Below are positions 1-11,267 of a stretch of DNA of 64,000 nucleotides, piece after piece (positions within the stretch are counted from its first letter, which is position 1; each line of letters begins with the position of its first letter). The stretch covers positions 41,532,001-41,596,000 of the forward strand of contig CP136891.1 of assembly GCA_034359265.1 (NCBI GenBank). Reading direction: 5' to 3'. Position numbers and translations under genes: made by a program. The stretch comes from Canna indica. Taxonomy: Eukaryota > Streptophyta > Magnoliopsida > Zingiberales > Cannaceae. Below the pieces are notes generated by a model that did no database searches, had not been told where the DNA came from, and worked only from the letters and a program-made list of their open reading frames with translations.

Positions 1-636
1 GAATCTTCAGGCAATATGGATGGAGCGAGGTGGAACTGCTATTTATCCTTTACACGGTGGTGGGCTGTAGACGGCAACACTGTCCTATTACAACATCTCG
101 CTGGCTGCAATTACAGCTTTAATAATCATTTATAACATCCGTTATAAACCTACCGCTATATCGTTGTCGTAACGATTTAAGTTGAAATGTTAGCCGTTAT
201 GCTCAAACCAATTGATTCAAATTTGACGCTATATTTTGATTACTTCATATTTTCTATAAAGTAAGATTTGGCTATATTTTGATTACTTTATATTTTCTAT
301 ATTTTGATTACTTTATATTTTCTATAAAGTAAGATTTGGCTATATTTTGATTACTTTATTTTTTTTCCAAATATTTTAATTACTTTATATTTTCTATACT
401 TTCTATATTTTCTATATTTTGATTACTTTATATTTTGATTCAAATTTGTACTGCATTAATTAAATCAAGAACTGGAAAGCTAATCAATTTAAGATTTGGC
501 TCAAATTAAATATTTCTATTAAGTTTAATCAAAAGTCCAAAAACAGGTACTTTTACCGATTATGAAAATAAAAGGAAGCTGACCTTAAATAAAATAATAT
601 TTATTGAAATTTGACAAAATAAAAATATATATATAT
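1..636. other. AT-rich intergenic DNA, no gene recognised
   Basis: No coding region, RNA gene or mobile-element terminus is recognisable here apart from the AT-rich tandem repeat listed separately. The first ~200 bases are less AT-rich than the rest but have no similarity I can name. The segment ends where the left arm of an inverted-repeat element begins. Confidence 0.5.
225..440. repeat. AT-rich imperfect minisatellite
   Basis: Short phrases built on TATATTTTGATTACTTTATA and TCTATAAAGTAAGATTTGG recur several times. Spacing is irregular, and nested copies of the TTTTGATTACTTTATATT core suggest slippage. No coding potential is seen. Confidence 0.7.
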
Positions 637-2330
637 GAAAAATTAATGAAAATGATCCGAACTTTAATATTTTAACAAATATGACTCATTATTTTATTTG
701 AAATAAATATGTATTTCAACTTTTAAAATTATAACAATTATAGACTCTCATTAAATTTCTATTTTTTTACACGTCAGCACATAAAAATTATTTTTTAAAT
801 TTAGGATGACACATCATCGCTAATCATATGTGGCAGATTTTTTTAAAAAAATAGGAAAAATTAATAAAAATGGCCCGAACTTTGACGTTTTTAACAAATA
901 TGACTCATTCTTTTATTTGAAATAAATATATATTCCAACTTTTGAAATTATAACAATTATAGACTTCCGTTAGATCTCTATTTATTTACTCGTTATGTGC
1001 TGACGTGGACGCCACGACGGCACATAAAAAATATTTTTTAAATTCAGGATGTCACATCATCATTAATCCTACATGGTAGAATTTTTAAAAAAATATTAAA
1101 AAACTAAAACTAATCCACTTCATCAGCACAATTTAAAATTTTCAAACCTAATATCCAACCAAATTAGAAAACTAAAATATGCTGCCTACTCGACTCGACA
1201 CCCTCGACAAAGGTGTTCCTGTCGCCAGCGCCTCACGTCGCCTGCCATTGTCATCGATGCCTCACCTCGACTGGTCTCGCCTCACGTCGCCTATTATCGT
1301 CGGTGCCTCACCCTCGAAAGTTTTTTTTCTTATTTCTTGCCTGATCTCACCGGCGCCTCACCCCCAAAGGTAATCTTTCGCCTAACCTTTCTTGCAGACC
1401 CGATATACCTATTTTTTTTATCACCGAAGCTTATCGCCTGAACCCTAAACCTAGATATCAATCTAACTGCATACCATGGTTCGTAGATCAAATCGACAGC
1501 GGATGACTATTTTACCTACACGACGAGATACACCATCAGCTTCCTCTCTGGTATATTTTATCTTGAATGCATTTTTATATCAGTTCGTTTAATTAAATAT
1601 CAGTATAAGTATACTAATATGTATACTGATATTAGCGACGACAATAAGTATACGCCGTCGAGAATAAGTGACGTGAGGCGAGACCAGTCGAGGTGATGCT
1701 CTGGCGACAGGAACACCTTCGTTGAGGGATTAGTCGAGGGTGTCGAGTCAACTGGGCCACAAGTTTTAGTTTTTTAATTTGGTCAGATACTAGGTTTGAA
1801 GTTTTTAAGTTGTGGTGGTGTCGTAGATTAGTTTTAGTTTTTTAATATTTTTTTAAAAAAATCTGCCATGTAGGATTCATGATGACGTGACATCCTGAAT
1901 AAAAAAAATATTTTTTATGTGCTAACGTGGCATTCCACGTCAGCACATAACGGGTAAATAAACAGAGATCTATCGAGAGTCTATAATTGTTATAATTTCA
2001 AAAGTTGAAATACATATTTGTTTCAAATAAAAGAATGAGCCATATTTGTTAAAAACGTCAAAGTTCGAGCCATTTTTGTTAATTTTTCCTATTTTAAAAA
2101 AAATCTACCACGTAGGATTAACGATGACGTGACATCCTGAATTTAAAAAATAATTTTTATGTGCTGATGTGACATTCCACGTCAACACATAACGGGTAAA
2201 TAAACAAAAATTTAACGGGAGTCTATAATTATTATAATTTCAAAAGTTGAAATACATATTTGTTTTAAATAAAAGAATGAGTCATATTTGTTAAAAACGT
2301 TAAAGTTCGGATCATTTTTATTAATCTTCC
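637..2330. mobile_element. Long-inverted-repeat (foldback-like) DNA element
   Basis: The left arm (about 637-1302) and right arm (about 1655-2330) are diverged inverted repeats of one another around a ~350-bp centre. Each arm holds two tandem copies of a ~218-bp AT-rich unit, recognisable by CCGAACTTTGACGTTTTTAAC and ACGTCAGCACATAA-type phrases, plus a GC-richer inner part (CTCGACTGGTCTCGCCTCAC and its complement). The outer tips read GAAAAATTAATGAAAATGAT and, complemented, GGAAGATTAATAAAAATGAT. No transposase is visible, so it is non-autonomous. Long TIRs with internal repeats fit Foldback or Mutator-like elements. No target-site duplication is convincing, so the superfamily is uncertain. 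Confidence 0.7.
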
Positions 2331-2493
2331 CAAAAAATTATGGTTGATTTTTATCTCTTTATATAGAGAAATAAAATATTATTTTTAAAATTCATAAATA
2401 TATAAAATTTAAAGATACAAGTGTGTCCTGTACTATATATGATCATCTTTTCACCAAAGTACAAGGTTCAAATCTTTTTGTCAAGTCTCTAAC

Positions 2494-3009
2494 GAGACAC
2501 TTGGTATGAGATAATCTAAATAGATTATCAATAATTTTAATTAAAATTATCTGGGCCCACTAGATTATCGCGTTTAGTTGAGATAGATTACTGGTAATTT
2601 AGATGCCCATGATAATCTATATTATCACTCAACTAATAATTCATATTACCAAGGGAGGGATTGGCTATGTGGATTACCAATAAAGTGATAATGTTATTTT
2701 TTTATTTTTGACAAAAATACCTCCTATTAAAATATCCTCTATAACATAGAAAAAAAATCATCGCCTCATCTCATAATAAAGTTGTAATCCCTTTTTTTAT
2801 ATTTCTTTTTTTAAAGTGTATTTTAATTAAAGATATAAGTTTTCCAATAATCTTTTTTATATCATAAAGGTAATATGGATTACTGGCGAGATTACCTGTG
2901 TATGCTAAACATAGTAATGTAACATTATCGATAATTTTAAAAGTGATAATCTATTTGGATGATAATTTAGATTTTCAGTAATATTAGATGATAATATACC
3001 AAACGTCTC
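2494..3009. mobile_element. MITE with ~24-bp terminal inverted repeats
   Basis: The left end GAGACACTTGGTATGAGATA matches the complement of the right end, GAGACGTTTGGTATATTATC, and the similarity continues through an ATAATCT phrase. The interior is AT-rich and repeats GATAATCTA-type words in both orientations. No ORF is present. Size (516 bp) and structure fit a MITE. The TTTGGTAT-like tip resembles some PIF/Harbinger-type elements, but no clear target-site duplication was found, so the family is tentative. Confidence 0.6.
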
Positions 3010-3312
3010 ATAAATGTTAATACAATTGCGTTTAGTATCTCATTTTGAATTATTAGATTTATTAAATTTATAATCATATTAATTTTTTAAAAAGTTATTG
3101 AATAAAATACACATATAAGCAATTAATATAATTATAATTGAGTTAACTAATAAAATTAGGAGACAATTAGGATATATCATTAAAAAAATATGATTTCTAT
3201 AAATATCATAAAATATTTATAATTTTTTCAATACACCATAAAAAATTTATACCAAAATTCTCAATAATATTTACACAAAGAATATTAAGTTTGGTCAAAA
3301 ACAATGGAGTTA
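3010..3312. other. AT-rich spacer, nothing recognised
   Basis: AT-rich DNA between the MITE and the target-site duplication of the next LINE fragment. No ORF, repeat terminus or RNA gene is seen. Confidence 0.5.
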
Positions 3313-3329
3313 ATGCTTGGCTACTTAGG
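3313..3329. repeat. Target-site duplication, 5' copy
   Basis: ATGCTTGGCTACTTAGG occurs here and again at 4401-4417, directly after an A-tract. This exact 17-bp direct repeat bounds the LINE fragment 3330-4400 and is the signature of target-primed reverse transcription. Confidence 0.92.
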
Positions 3330-4400
3330 TTACCGCTAAATTAGCTCTTAGGTTTCTAAGAAGTCCAGTGTGAGTTGGCTGATCCTATTTCATGAAAACA
3401 CCTCTGGAAACTTAAATCAGCTCCTAAGGTTAGAAGTTTTTGCTGGAAAGTTTTCCATAAAAATTACCTACTAGATCTAGAATTTTTCACATAGGCATCT
3501 CTTCCTCGATTTCCTGTCCTATGTGTAACTTATTCCCTGAATCCTATGACCATTTGTTTTTTGACTTATGCCTGTACAATTTGGAACCTCATTTCCACTA
3601 AAATTGGTTTGTTTCTTACCAACCACCAAAGCTGGTTATCGGGTGAGTGGCTAGGAAATCCTTCTGGATCAAACCACAACTCGGAATTCCTTAATACCCT
3701 CATAGCCAACTCATGCTGGTTCTTCTGGTATGCTTGAAACCTTAAGCTTAATGAAACTAAGCAGCTTACCCCTCAGTGCCTAATGATTAAAATATTAAGC
3801 TTCACCAATAGCTATTGGTTAAGCACCCCACTTGAGGGCAACTGTTTTGCTAATCGATCATTAGTCAAATGGATTCCGCCTTCACCGAATTCTCTCAAAA
3901 TTAATTGTGATGTTTCGTTATCTAATTGTGCAGGTGGTTTGTGTATTATTATCCGAGATTCGAATGGTTCATGTCTTGGTGTAATTGGCATAAATCGAAA
4001 TACTGATAATATTCTTATCTTGGAAGCAATGGTAGCTTGGGAGGCTCTGAAAGTAGCCTTGGAGAAACATCTGCAATTTTTTGTCTTGGAACCTGATTAA
4101 AAAAGTTTGGTTGATGTTGTATGTAATCATATTAATCCTCCATGGATAATTAGTATTATTGTAAAAGACATCCAATTTTTTGATGAGAAATTTTAATTGC
4201 GAAAGCTTCTCATTTTGTCTAAGGGAAGGAAATTAACAAAGTTGCCCATTGAACAGTAAATAAGACTAGGAGAGAAGGAGACTTTGTAATATGGTCATCT
4301 GCCCGTCCTCCAGATCTCGAGGACATCATGTATAGTGACTATTTTTGCTCTGGCTCAGCCGAGTTTTAATTAATGCAATTTCTATTTCGGTAAAAAAAAA
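3330..4400 (+). mobile_element. 5'-truncated LINE with RNase H domain, complete 3' end
   Basis: This 1071-bp insertion is bounded by a 17-bp target-site duplication and ends in an A-tract (4392-4400), so it is one finished LINE insertion on the plus strand. Only the last part of ORF2 is present: a zinc-finger-like reverse-transcriptase C-terminal segment followed by an RNase H-like domain, then a 3' UTR. Plant LINE families differ in carrying a C-terminal RNase H. This one has it, while the LINE at 27338-32682 does not, so two LINE lineages are present. Frameshifts and stops show it is dead. Confidence 0.9.
3405..4180 (+). pseudogene. LINE ORF2 C-terminal remnant (zf-RVT plus RNase H)
   Basis: Around 3405-3590, read across a frameshift, the translation has a Trp-Lys-Leu...Pro-Lys-Val...Phe-Cys-Trp-Lys run. 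A Cys-x2-Cys...His...Cys pattern (SCPMCNLFPESYDH) follows, typical of the zf-RVT domain after plant LINE reverse transcriptases. Frame 3783-4100 then holds an RNase H-like fold: WIPPSPNSLKINCDVS supplies the first catalytic Asp, followed by a GG...IIRDSNG strand-turn and an ELEA-like segment (ILEAMVAWEAL). A stop at 4098-4100 falls just after the next conserved Glu-Pro-Asp, and related sequence continues beyond it. The RNase H of this family removes the RNA strand of the hybrid during retrotransposition. This copy cannot make a working protein. Confidence 0.8.
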
Positions 4401-4417
4401 ATGCTTGGCTACTTAGG
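4401..4417. repeat. Target-site duplication, 3' copy
   Basis: Second exact copy of the 17-bp repeat at 3313-3329, immediately after the A-tail of the LINE fragment. Confidence 0.92.
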
Positions 4418-5995
4418 CTCCTATCAAAAATGCATTTCCATAAATTTCATTTAATCATAAAATATTAATACTATATTTTAAAGCAGAAGCGAGAAGATCC
4501 AAATTTATTCTTAAAATAGTTTGTAATAAAGCAATGCCACAAATATTAGATTATGGAAAATTAACAGTATTTTTATTTGACTTGCGATTTTGTTTTATAG
4601 TTCAAAAAGGATATAAACTGATGATAACAATGATATCTGGAGTGCATATTTAATTATTTATAAGAAAAAAACACTGTTACTGAGATTGTCAATTTAATTA
4701 CGAGGCACAATGACGCAATAATTAAGCTGAGACGTTATAACTTATACACCGCTTGCACGGATGAAATTGTTTCAGAGCCTGATATATTCGAAGTTGATTG
4801 TCGCAGTGTTTCGGAAATATATAACGGTTTGTCGAAATCCTTCCTCCGCACTTATTGCGTGTATTGAATTGATTAAGATATCCGAAGAAGATATGACCCA
4901 CTTTATAATGGGTTAAATAATGGTGGCACAATTAGTTAAATCATTGTGCTTGGAGTGGCTCGACAACTATGTAGTAGCATGTTGCCCCTATAATCCTATA
5001 TTATTTGGTCCCTTCATTTTGTAATTTCTTTCCAATATATTAACTTATTATTAATTTTTGAATTAGAGAAATTTACTTACTCCGGATAAAAAACTTCTTT
5101 CCAATTTTTTTTCTCATTTATTATCATATCATATCCTACTATATCAAATAAAGCAAATAAATTATTAATAATTCACTTTGGTTCGCTTGGAACCGATTTG
5201 TTAGTTTAAATTTTTTATTGAAAAATATTTCATTTGTATAATTAATATTCAATTTTAAAAACATGAAATATTTACTAATGGTTGAAATTTTAGATTTTGC
5301 TGATGAAATGTATCTAATCAAATTTCCAGTTATAAGAAAGCTTTTAATAAAAATTTAATGTGTTGATAATTTTATAGAAAATATTAAACTTTTACATATT
5401 GTAAATGTACAATTTAAAGTTTAAATAACAAGTTTTAAATATTTTAATTAATAAATTAACATATTCAGTATATGATATAGTCTCAAAATCGGAATATCTT
5501 TAGTATAAATTCTTGAATTTCATTTACGGTTGCTTAATTTTCTAGATTCATAACCTAAATTTCATAATACATACATATTTTACCGTTACGTAATTAGAGA
5601 TTTTTGGCTAGATTTGAATTGAAAACGGTGAAATATTTTGATTCAAACTATTTTTTTATTCAAAAATCTCTTTTATATCATAAATATATATATTTTATTA
5701 ACTAAAATTACTATTTTAGAGTTTTAAGTTATTATAGATTTTGTGCAAAAAAATTTAATGTGTTAGAAACTTTTGTAGATGAGTAAAATAATAAATTTAT
5801 TTTTACAAATTTTAGGTTCTAGACCCAAAAATTTTAAGCAACCATATTCCAATTTCAAACATTTTTATTAAAAATTATCTAGTTTCAAAATACTATTTAT
5901 GATATTCAAATAAACAAAATCATCAATATTTTTCGTACTAGACATATAATTAAGCACATAAATATATCTTAAATATAAAATATATGTAATCTATA
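4418..5995. other. AT-rich intergenic DNA, nothing recognised
   Basis: About 1.6 kb of AT-rich sequence. Short open frames occur on the minus strand (4722-4931, 5139-5321), but they have low-complexity composition and no recognisable motif. I see no repeat terminus or RNA gene before the LTR end at 5996. Confidence 0.55.
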
Positions 5996-6500
5996 TGTTC
6001 CTGCCTGAAAATTGGAGTACTCTAGTATGGTTCGATGTCTCTCCTGGTCAGGTTCAACGTTGGCGTGGGTGGGGGGACCTACAAAAGACACTCTGATGCT
6101 CAAGTCAGTGAGACTCCAAGGTGGAAGTAATAGAATATGAAACTTAGGGGTACCTGAGGCGTGTTGTATCTGTATTTATTGCAGGTGGATGTGATGATGT
6201 TGTCTGATAATATCGCGGGGATATTGCACAAAATGGGTCGAGGCTGATCCCGAAGATGACAGACTTGTAATGACGTATCCCTCATGGTCGAGTGGGATCC
6301 CTAGGTGGAGCCGTCTGGTTTGGCTCTAATAAAGGGGTGTGGCTAGGTGGAGCCCCCGGGCAAAGCTGTTTAGTTAGGCTCGAGATAAGTTATGGGGCGT
6401 TATTGGGTCTAATCCAATCGGGCCCAATAGTTCTAGTATAGTCCACAGCCCCCAAGCTCGGTCAGAGTTTGAAGGATTGCGTGTTAAGCTCGTAAGTAGG
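5996..6500 (-). repeat. 3' LTR (R-U5 and part of U3)
   Basis: On the minus strand this ends in GGCAGGAACA at 5996, the AACA terminus expected of an LTR. It contains the U5 phrase TTGAGCATCAGAGTGTCTTT followed by GTAGGT and a run of C, and an upstream AATAAATACAG. It aligns over about 500 bp with 11890-12426, which lies in the opposite orientation. The outer U3 boundary is not clear; the LTR may extend towards ~7100. Confidence 0.7.
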
Positions 6501-6629
6501 ATTGACTTTCCTATCTCTAGAATTTTTGTAGTTTGAGGATCGTTTGGAAATATTTACCATGTTGCGTTTAGCTTCTGCCAAGGCATAGTTATTTTAAATG
6601 GCCAATGAGATCAAGCTAGGCGAATAATT

Positions 6630-7020
6630 GCAATGGTCGAATTAGAGTGGGTCGTCGTGGAGGCTGGATTGGAGGGAGTGGTTGTGGAAGCCGAATTGGA
6701 GAAGGTGGTCGTGGAGATTGAACTAAAACTAGCGGCTGTAAGAGTCGAGCTAGAAAAGGCCGGTGGCCGTGGAGACCGAACTAAAGCGAGCGGCTGCAAG
6801 AGCCGAGCTGGGAAAGGTGGTCGTGGGGGCCGAACTGAAAAGTCGAGCTGGAAAAGGTGGTCGTGGAGGCCGAACTGAAGTGGGTGATTGTGAAGGTTGT
6901 GTTGGAGTGGACGATTGTAGAGGTCGAGCTGAAGCAGGTGACCCTGAAGGTCATGCTGAGGCAAGTGGTCATGGTGGCTGAGCTAGGGCCAGCAGTTGTG
7001 AAGGTCAGGTTGGAGTGAGT
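6630..7020. repeat. 27-bp (nine-codon) minisatellite in retroelement
   Basis: Units built on GTCGTGGAGGCCGAACTGGA recur with mostly 27-bp spacing. On the plus strand they translate as VVVEAELEK-like nine-residue repeats, and on the minus strand as Ser/Thr/Phe-rich repeats. The open frames crossing it (6611-6964, 6633-6878) seem to be products of the periodicity rather than genes. The repeat lies between the 3' LTR and the antisense ORF. Confidence 0.65.
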
Positions 7021-7621
7021 GGTTGTATGTCATATTTGATTAGCATGTAGCAACTTTTGCGTCGCCTCGAAGTAAGTCAAATCATCATATTTTTATCGTG
7101 TTGTTCTTGTGTCCTCTCGACTTCCATGCCTAACATGTCGGTTTGATAATGAAGATCTTCTCATCTTGCGTGGTCGTTGCTGACTGATGTTTGCCTCGGT
7201 TTTGGGAGAGGCATCATGGCGGAAAAAGCGTCCGCTCATGTCTTGGGGATTTCTGGAGAATCGTCGATTGGTGAGCGTCGATTGAGATTTAATCACATCC
7301 TCGCTACTGGCCATTGGATAGAGGAGTTGTCATTCTTCGGCCTATTAGGTGACTCTTTCCCTCCTTGTTTCGAGATTTTCTCGCTTTCTTTGGCATACGT
7401 TCTTAGCAGGTTTTTGCTGTTGTTCTCCTAGTTAGTTTCTTTCCTCCTCCAATGTTGACCCCCTTCAGTAAGTCTTCTTGGTGTTTTGCTTTTATTTCTG
7501 CATCATTGATGTTGGCTTTAGATTTGGCTTCTTCACGATCCATTTAATAGTATTGTGACTAAGTACTCTTCTACAATTTTTTAAGATGAATGGTCTAGAA
7601 TTTTTCTGTCATGTAGGTGAG

Positions 7622-8660
7622 ATGTCTTCATTATTGAAGGTGTCAGGCATGCGTGCTCATCTGGCGGAAACGTGGGAGAGCACTTCAGGCGGGAGGGGGA
7701 AAATTCGTTAGTGGATAGCTAGCTTACTAAAGCCTATGAGGGCTTCACAGTCTCGGGATCCAGGAGTCTCTAGGGGAGCGGTGGAGGTAGTTGGGTCGTC
7801 GACATATTTAGATTTTCTAGTTTTTCTTGGCTCACCAACGAGAATTCGGAAAAGAGCTAGGTGTTACGACGGAAACCCGCTTCCTCAGGCGTTAAGCAAC
7901 GGAAAAGAGCTAGGTGCTACTCACTCATAGGGGGATGACTATGAGTTGTCGTGATGACGGTGGTAGTAGGTGCGTTAGCAGGAGTTAAGCGGTCTATTTC
8001 GATCTTATGCCTCCATTCTAGTAATCAATTAGTTTTTCCCGAGGGGGTGGATCCTTGGGAAGACGTCCGGCTTCTGATGGGCAGGTTGAGGGAGTCTACG
8101 TCGAGAGATTCTGAGGTGCAGTCTCGAGAGCTCAAGGCATTAAGGTTCGAGATGGTTGAAATGAAAAGGGTCTTGGTGGCGAAGGTTGATGAAGTCGTGC
8201 ACCTAAATATCGTTGTCTTCGAGTCTGTTGCTCGGATAGCAGAGGTGGAAAGCAAGTCTAGGGCGGAATTGGAAATGCTCTACCTTTATCTTCCCGCGAC
8301 AGTGGCGGAGGGTTCCCGTTTGAAGACCGAGGCTGAGGAGGCCAAGGTCGAGGTTACGAGGTGCAACTTGGCAAAGAAAACCCTTGAGAACGAGGTGAGA
8401 TGCCTTCGAGATTGTGCTCTTGCAATGTATATAGAGGATTTTGAAAGGGCGGTAGAATAGGCTAAACTCCTTGCTCCTAGTGTTGACCTTTCTAGGATGG
8501 ACTTCCTCAAGGAAGTCAAAGATGGTGTTCTCGTGAATCCTGAGGTCGAGAAGGATTTTTCTTGGTCCCTTGGAGGAGAACCTTCGATCGCGACTCTGGA
8601 TCAGTGCTCATTTTCTCCGTGGGGGGGATATTGCTCCGGGGAGGGATGCTCCCGCCATGC
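7622..8660 (+). pseudogene. Antisense-oriented ORF of the LTR element, coiled-coil, degraded
   Basis: The longest open block (7951-8460, 169 codons) encodes a Glu/Lys/Leu/Val/Arg-rich, strongly helical segment from about residue 45 to the end (for example ELKALRFEMVEMKRVLVAKV), consistent with a coiled coil. The frame stops at 8458-8460, yet the same frame continues sensibly past it (LSRMDFLKEVKDGVLVNPEV). That sense codon was therefore probably lost, and the natural protein was longer. Upstream, 7622-7950 has related but interrupted frames. Proteins of this kind, with a long coiled coil and a short acidic C-terminal block, are common in plant genomes as extra genes carried antisense to gag-pol in Gypsy elements. 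The function of such proteins is not established, and this copy is non-functional. Confidence 0.45.
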
Positions 8661-8819
8661 CTACCAAGGCTGATGTAGTTCCTCCTCGATAAACATTTAA
8701 ATCTTTGTTTGAGGTTGAACCTTTTGAAATCTTTGTTTGACGTTAAATCTTCTGAAATCTTTGTTTGAGGTTGATCCTTCTATAACAACTCCGAAGTTGT
8801 TTTGGAGGTTAAGTAGTAA

Positions 8820-10045
8820 TGATGGGCTCTGGTGCCAAGCTAGGCTGGTTGCGTGTTGACGATGAATTTAGGATTAGTGGCTCTAGTGCTGAGTACTACA
8901 TTTGGGCGTCCCAGTCGAGCTCGTCGAGGAGCATAACATAGGATTGTGTGTGGGGAGTTGAGTAAAAGCTCTAAGGTTGGAGGCAGTGGCGTGATAGCCA
9001 TCGAGCTAGGCTGGTGAAAACCGAGTCCTAGTCGTATAAGGGCACTGAGTTCGGAAGTAGCGGCTCTAGGGACCGAGGACTATACTCGGGGGGTTCAAGC
9101 CGAACTCGTCGAGGAGCATAAAGCGGGACCACGCACGAGGAGTCGAGTAAGGGCTCTGAGGCCGAAAGTAATGGCGTGATAGCTAACGAGCCAAGCTGCT
9201 GAAAACTAAGTCATGGTGGTGTATGGGCGCTGAGGCCGGAAGTAGCGGCTTTGGGGGTAAGGACTGTACTCGGGGGTTCAAGCCGAGCTAGTCGAGGAGC
9301 ATAAGGTAGGACCGCATGCAATGAGTCGAGTAAGGGCTATGAGGCCGGAAGTAATTGTGTGATAGCCAACAAGCCAGGTTGGTGAAAACCGAGTCATGGT
9401 TGTGTAAAGGCGCTGAGGTTGGAAGTAGCGGCTCTGGGACCGAGGACTGTACTCAAGGGTTCAAGCCAAGCTCGCCGAGGAGCGGAAGGCAGGATCGCGT
9501 GCGAGGAGTTGGGTAAGGGTTTTGATGCCGAAAGTAATGGCGTGACAACCAACGAGCCACGCTAGTGAAAACTGAGTCCTGGTCATATGTGTAAGGGCAC
9601 TGAGGCCGGAAGTAGCGGCTCTGGGGGCCGAGGACTGTACTAGGGGGTTAAAGTAGAGCTCGCTGAGGAGCATAAGGCAGGACCGCGCGAGGAGTCGAGT
9701 AAGGGCTCTAAGGTCGGAAGTAATGACGTGATAGCCAACGAGCCAAGCTGGTGAAAATTGAAACCTGGTCGTGTAAGAGCACTGAGGCTGAAAGTAGTGG
9801 CTTTGGGGCCGAGGACCAAACTCGACAAAAACTAAGCTCGCGAGAAGCGCGCTTGGGGTTGTTGGGGGCGTAGGAGCCCATAATAGGCATTGAGGCTGGT
9901 GAGTGAAACTAGTATAATTTGAATTCTGGCCGTTGAGTGGAGCGTTGTGCTTTGAGGCCAATTTTAAAGGCTGAGAAACACGTACAGTCAAGCCGAGCTC
10001 GCCGAGGAGCATAAGGTGGAACCCGTGCGCGAAGATTCAAGTAGG
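8820..10045. repeat. ~184-bp tandem repeat inside the LTR element, about 6.5 copies
   Basis: The phrase GGAAGTAGCGGCTCTGGGG, or a variant, recurs at 8871, 9053, 9238, 9421, 9608 and 9790, spacings of 182-187 bp. Each unit also carries GAGCTCGTCGAGGAGCATAA and GGCGTGATAGCCAACGAGCC. Copies differ at many positions, so the array is old. Small minus-strand frames across it (for example 9461-10012) are periodicity artefacts. It lies between the protease remnant and the antisense ORF, the part of the element where related Gypsy groups carry variable tandem repeats. Confidence 0.8.
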
Positions 10046-10066
10046 ATTTGAATAATAAAATATTAG

Positions 10067-10810
10067 TTAAAGCGGCGGCTTGGCCGTAAAGCTCCCTAGG
10101 CATATACAGAGAAGAGATACAAGAAATGCGATTTTATTTAGTAGTAAAGAAATTATGTGTACAGGAAGAATGCTCGATCTTCTTTGGTTCGACCATCTTT
10201 GGCTTGAGGCTTTTATTATAACACCATCGGGCTTCTTTCTGATCAGAATACGTGCGCCTACTTCCATTTTCGAAATAGGAAACTGTAACGCCAAGTGGGG
10301 AGTGGATATGATAACTCCTCGATTATTCAAGGATGATCGTCCTAAGATCATATGATATGGGCTGGGGATGTTGATAACTAGATAGTGTACATCAATTATT
10401 TCCGCCTTTGGTTGAGAGTTGAACGTCGTCCTCAGCCATATGACTCTGCGGATGTCAACCCTTTCTCTTGAGAAGCCTACCAAATCTCCTTTGCATGGTG
10501 TGAGCGAGGCTTCTGTTAATTGCATTTTCTCAAAAGTAGAGTAGAAAAAGATGTCGGTCGAGCTGCCTTGGTCAACAAGAACCTTTTTGATCATGAAGTT
10601 TCCTACAATCACAGAGATTATGACCGGGTCATGCAGGTTTTGATTAGTTCTGAGAAAATTGGATTCATAAAATACTATTACTGAGGTTTTGGGGGTAGGC
10701 TGACGTGGGCGAGTGGTGCTATCGATTGCCATGATTGCTCGAAGAGATCTTTTTCTGACTGAGCTTGACTCTCTGCCTCCTGCAAATCCACCAGCGATGT
10801 AGTCGATGAC
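10067..10810 (-). pseudogene. Retrotransposon aspartic protease remnant
   Basis: A retropepsin-like domain matures the Gag-Pol polyprotein. The longest frame (10732-10067, 221 codons from a Met) contains VLVDQGSSTDI at residues 51-61, the D-x-G-S/T catalytic motif in the VDQGSS form common in plant Gypsy elements. A flap-like segment and the hydrophobic second motif HMILGRSSLN at residues 127-136 follow. The frame is open upstream to about 10810 (IAGGFAGGRESS...), so the Met is not the natural start and the domain was part of a longer polyprotein. After about residue 170 the sequence loses similarity, which suggests a frameshift or a switch into the tandem repeat. No reverse transcriptase follows. 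Confidence 0.78.
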
Positions 10811-10932
10811 GTCTCAGAGCTCGTTTCCCGAGTGATCAGCTCAACTGTTCTCCCTATGACCCCAATGAGAATTTGGGGGTGTCCGGCTTCGTCGTCTGCT
10901 TCGTCGTCGAGGGTCGCGACTCCTGCTCCAAC

Positions 10933-10954
10933 CTCTCTCTCTCTCTCTCTCTCT
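10933..10954. repeat. (CT)11 microsatellite
   Basis: Eleven perfect CT dinucleotides, (GA)11 in the sense of the retroelement. They lie in the linker between the gag and protease remnants and probably contribute to loss of the frame there. Confidence 0.95.
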
Positions 10955-11267
10955 AGCGGTGGATGTATTTGTCTAGGTGTCCTGCACGGACTAAATTTTC
11001 AAGTTGATCACCGAGCACTACACAATCCTCGACAATGTATCCATAAGTGTTGTGGAATGCCCACTTCTTGCTCATATCGGTGTTAGGCGGTAGCTTTTGC
11101 TTTCCCGTGTTAGCGGGGTATCTAATAAACTTTAGGTGGTAGATGTCGCGAAGGATGGTTTCCTTCTTAGTATTAAAAGAAGTGTACCTTTCAAATCGGG
11201 CACTTGGGTGAGGTGGTGACCTCAGCCCTCTGCTGTTTCTCTGCTCGTGTCGATATAACGCCACCAT
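10953..11267 (-). pseudogene. Gag C-terminal remnant, Ty3/Gypsy type
   Basis: This 104-codon frame resembles the region just before protease in plant Gypsy gag proteins. It has a Pro/Arg-rich linker, then a YTSFNTKKETIL-like segment, then KKWAFHNTYGYIVEDC (residues 67-82, with His72 and Cys82), a VVLGDQLENLVRAGHL helix and DKYIHR. In intact relatives this follows the capsid domain. Its apparent start is set by the nested LTR boundary at 11267, not by a true initiation codon. Confidence 0.7.

Noticed and set aside
1442..1455. Telomere-like AACCCTAAACC
   Set aside because: A single occurrence of under two telomere units inside the loop of an inverted-repeat element; not a telomeric tract.
4722..5321. 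Short minus-strand frames in the AT-rich interval
   Set aside because: No motif, no conserved composition, and lengths expected by chance.
8820..10045. Common origin of the 184-bp internal repeat and the 162-bp satellite
   Set aside because: Only short shared words such as GCCGAGC are seen, and no co-linear similarity was visible by eye.
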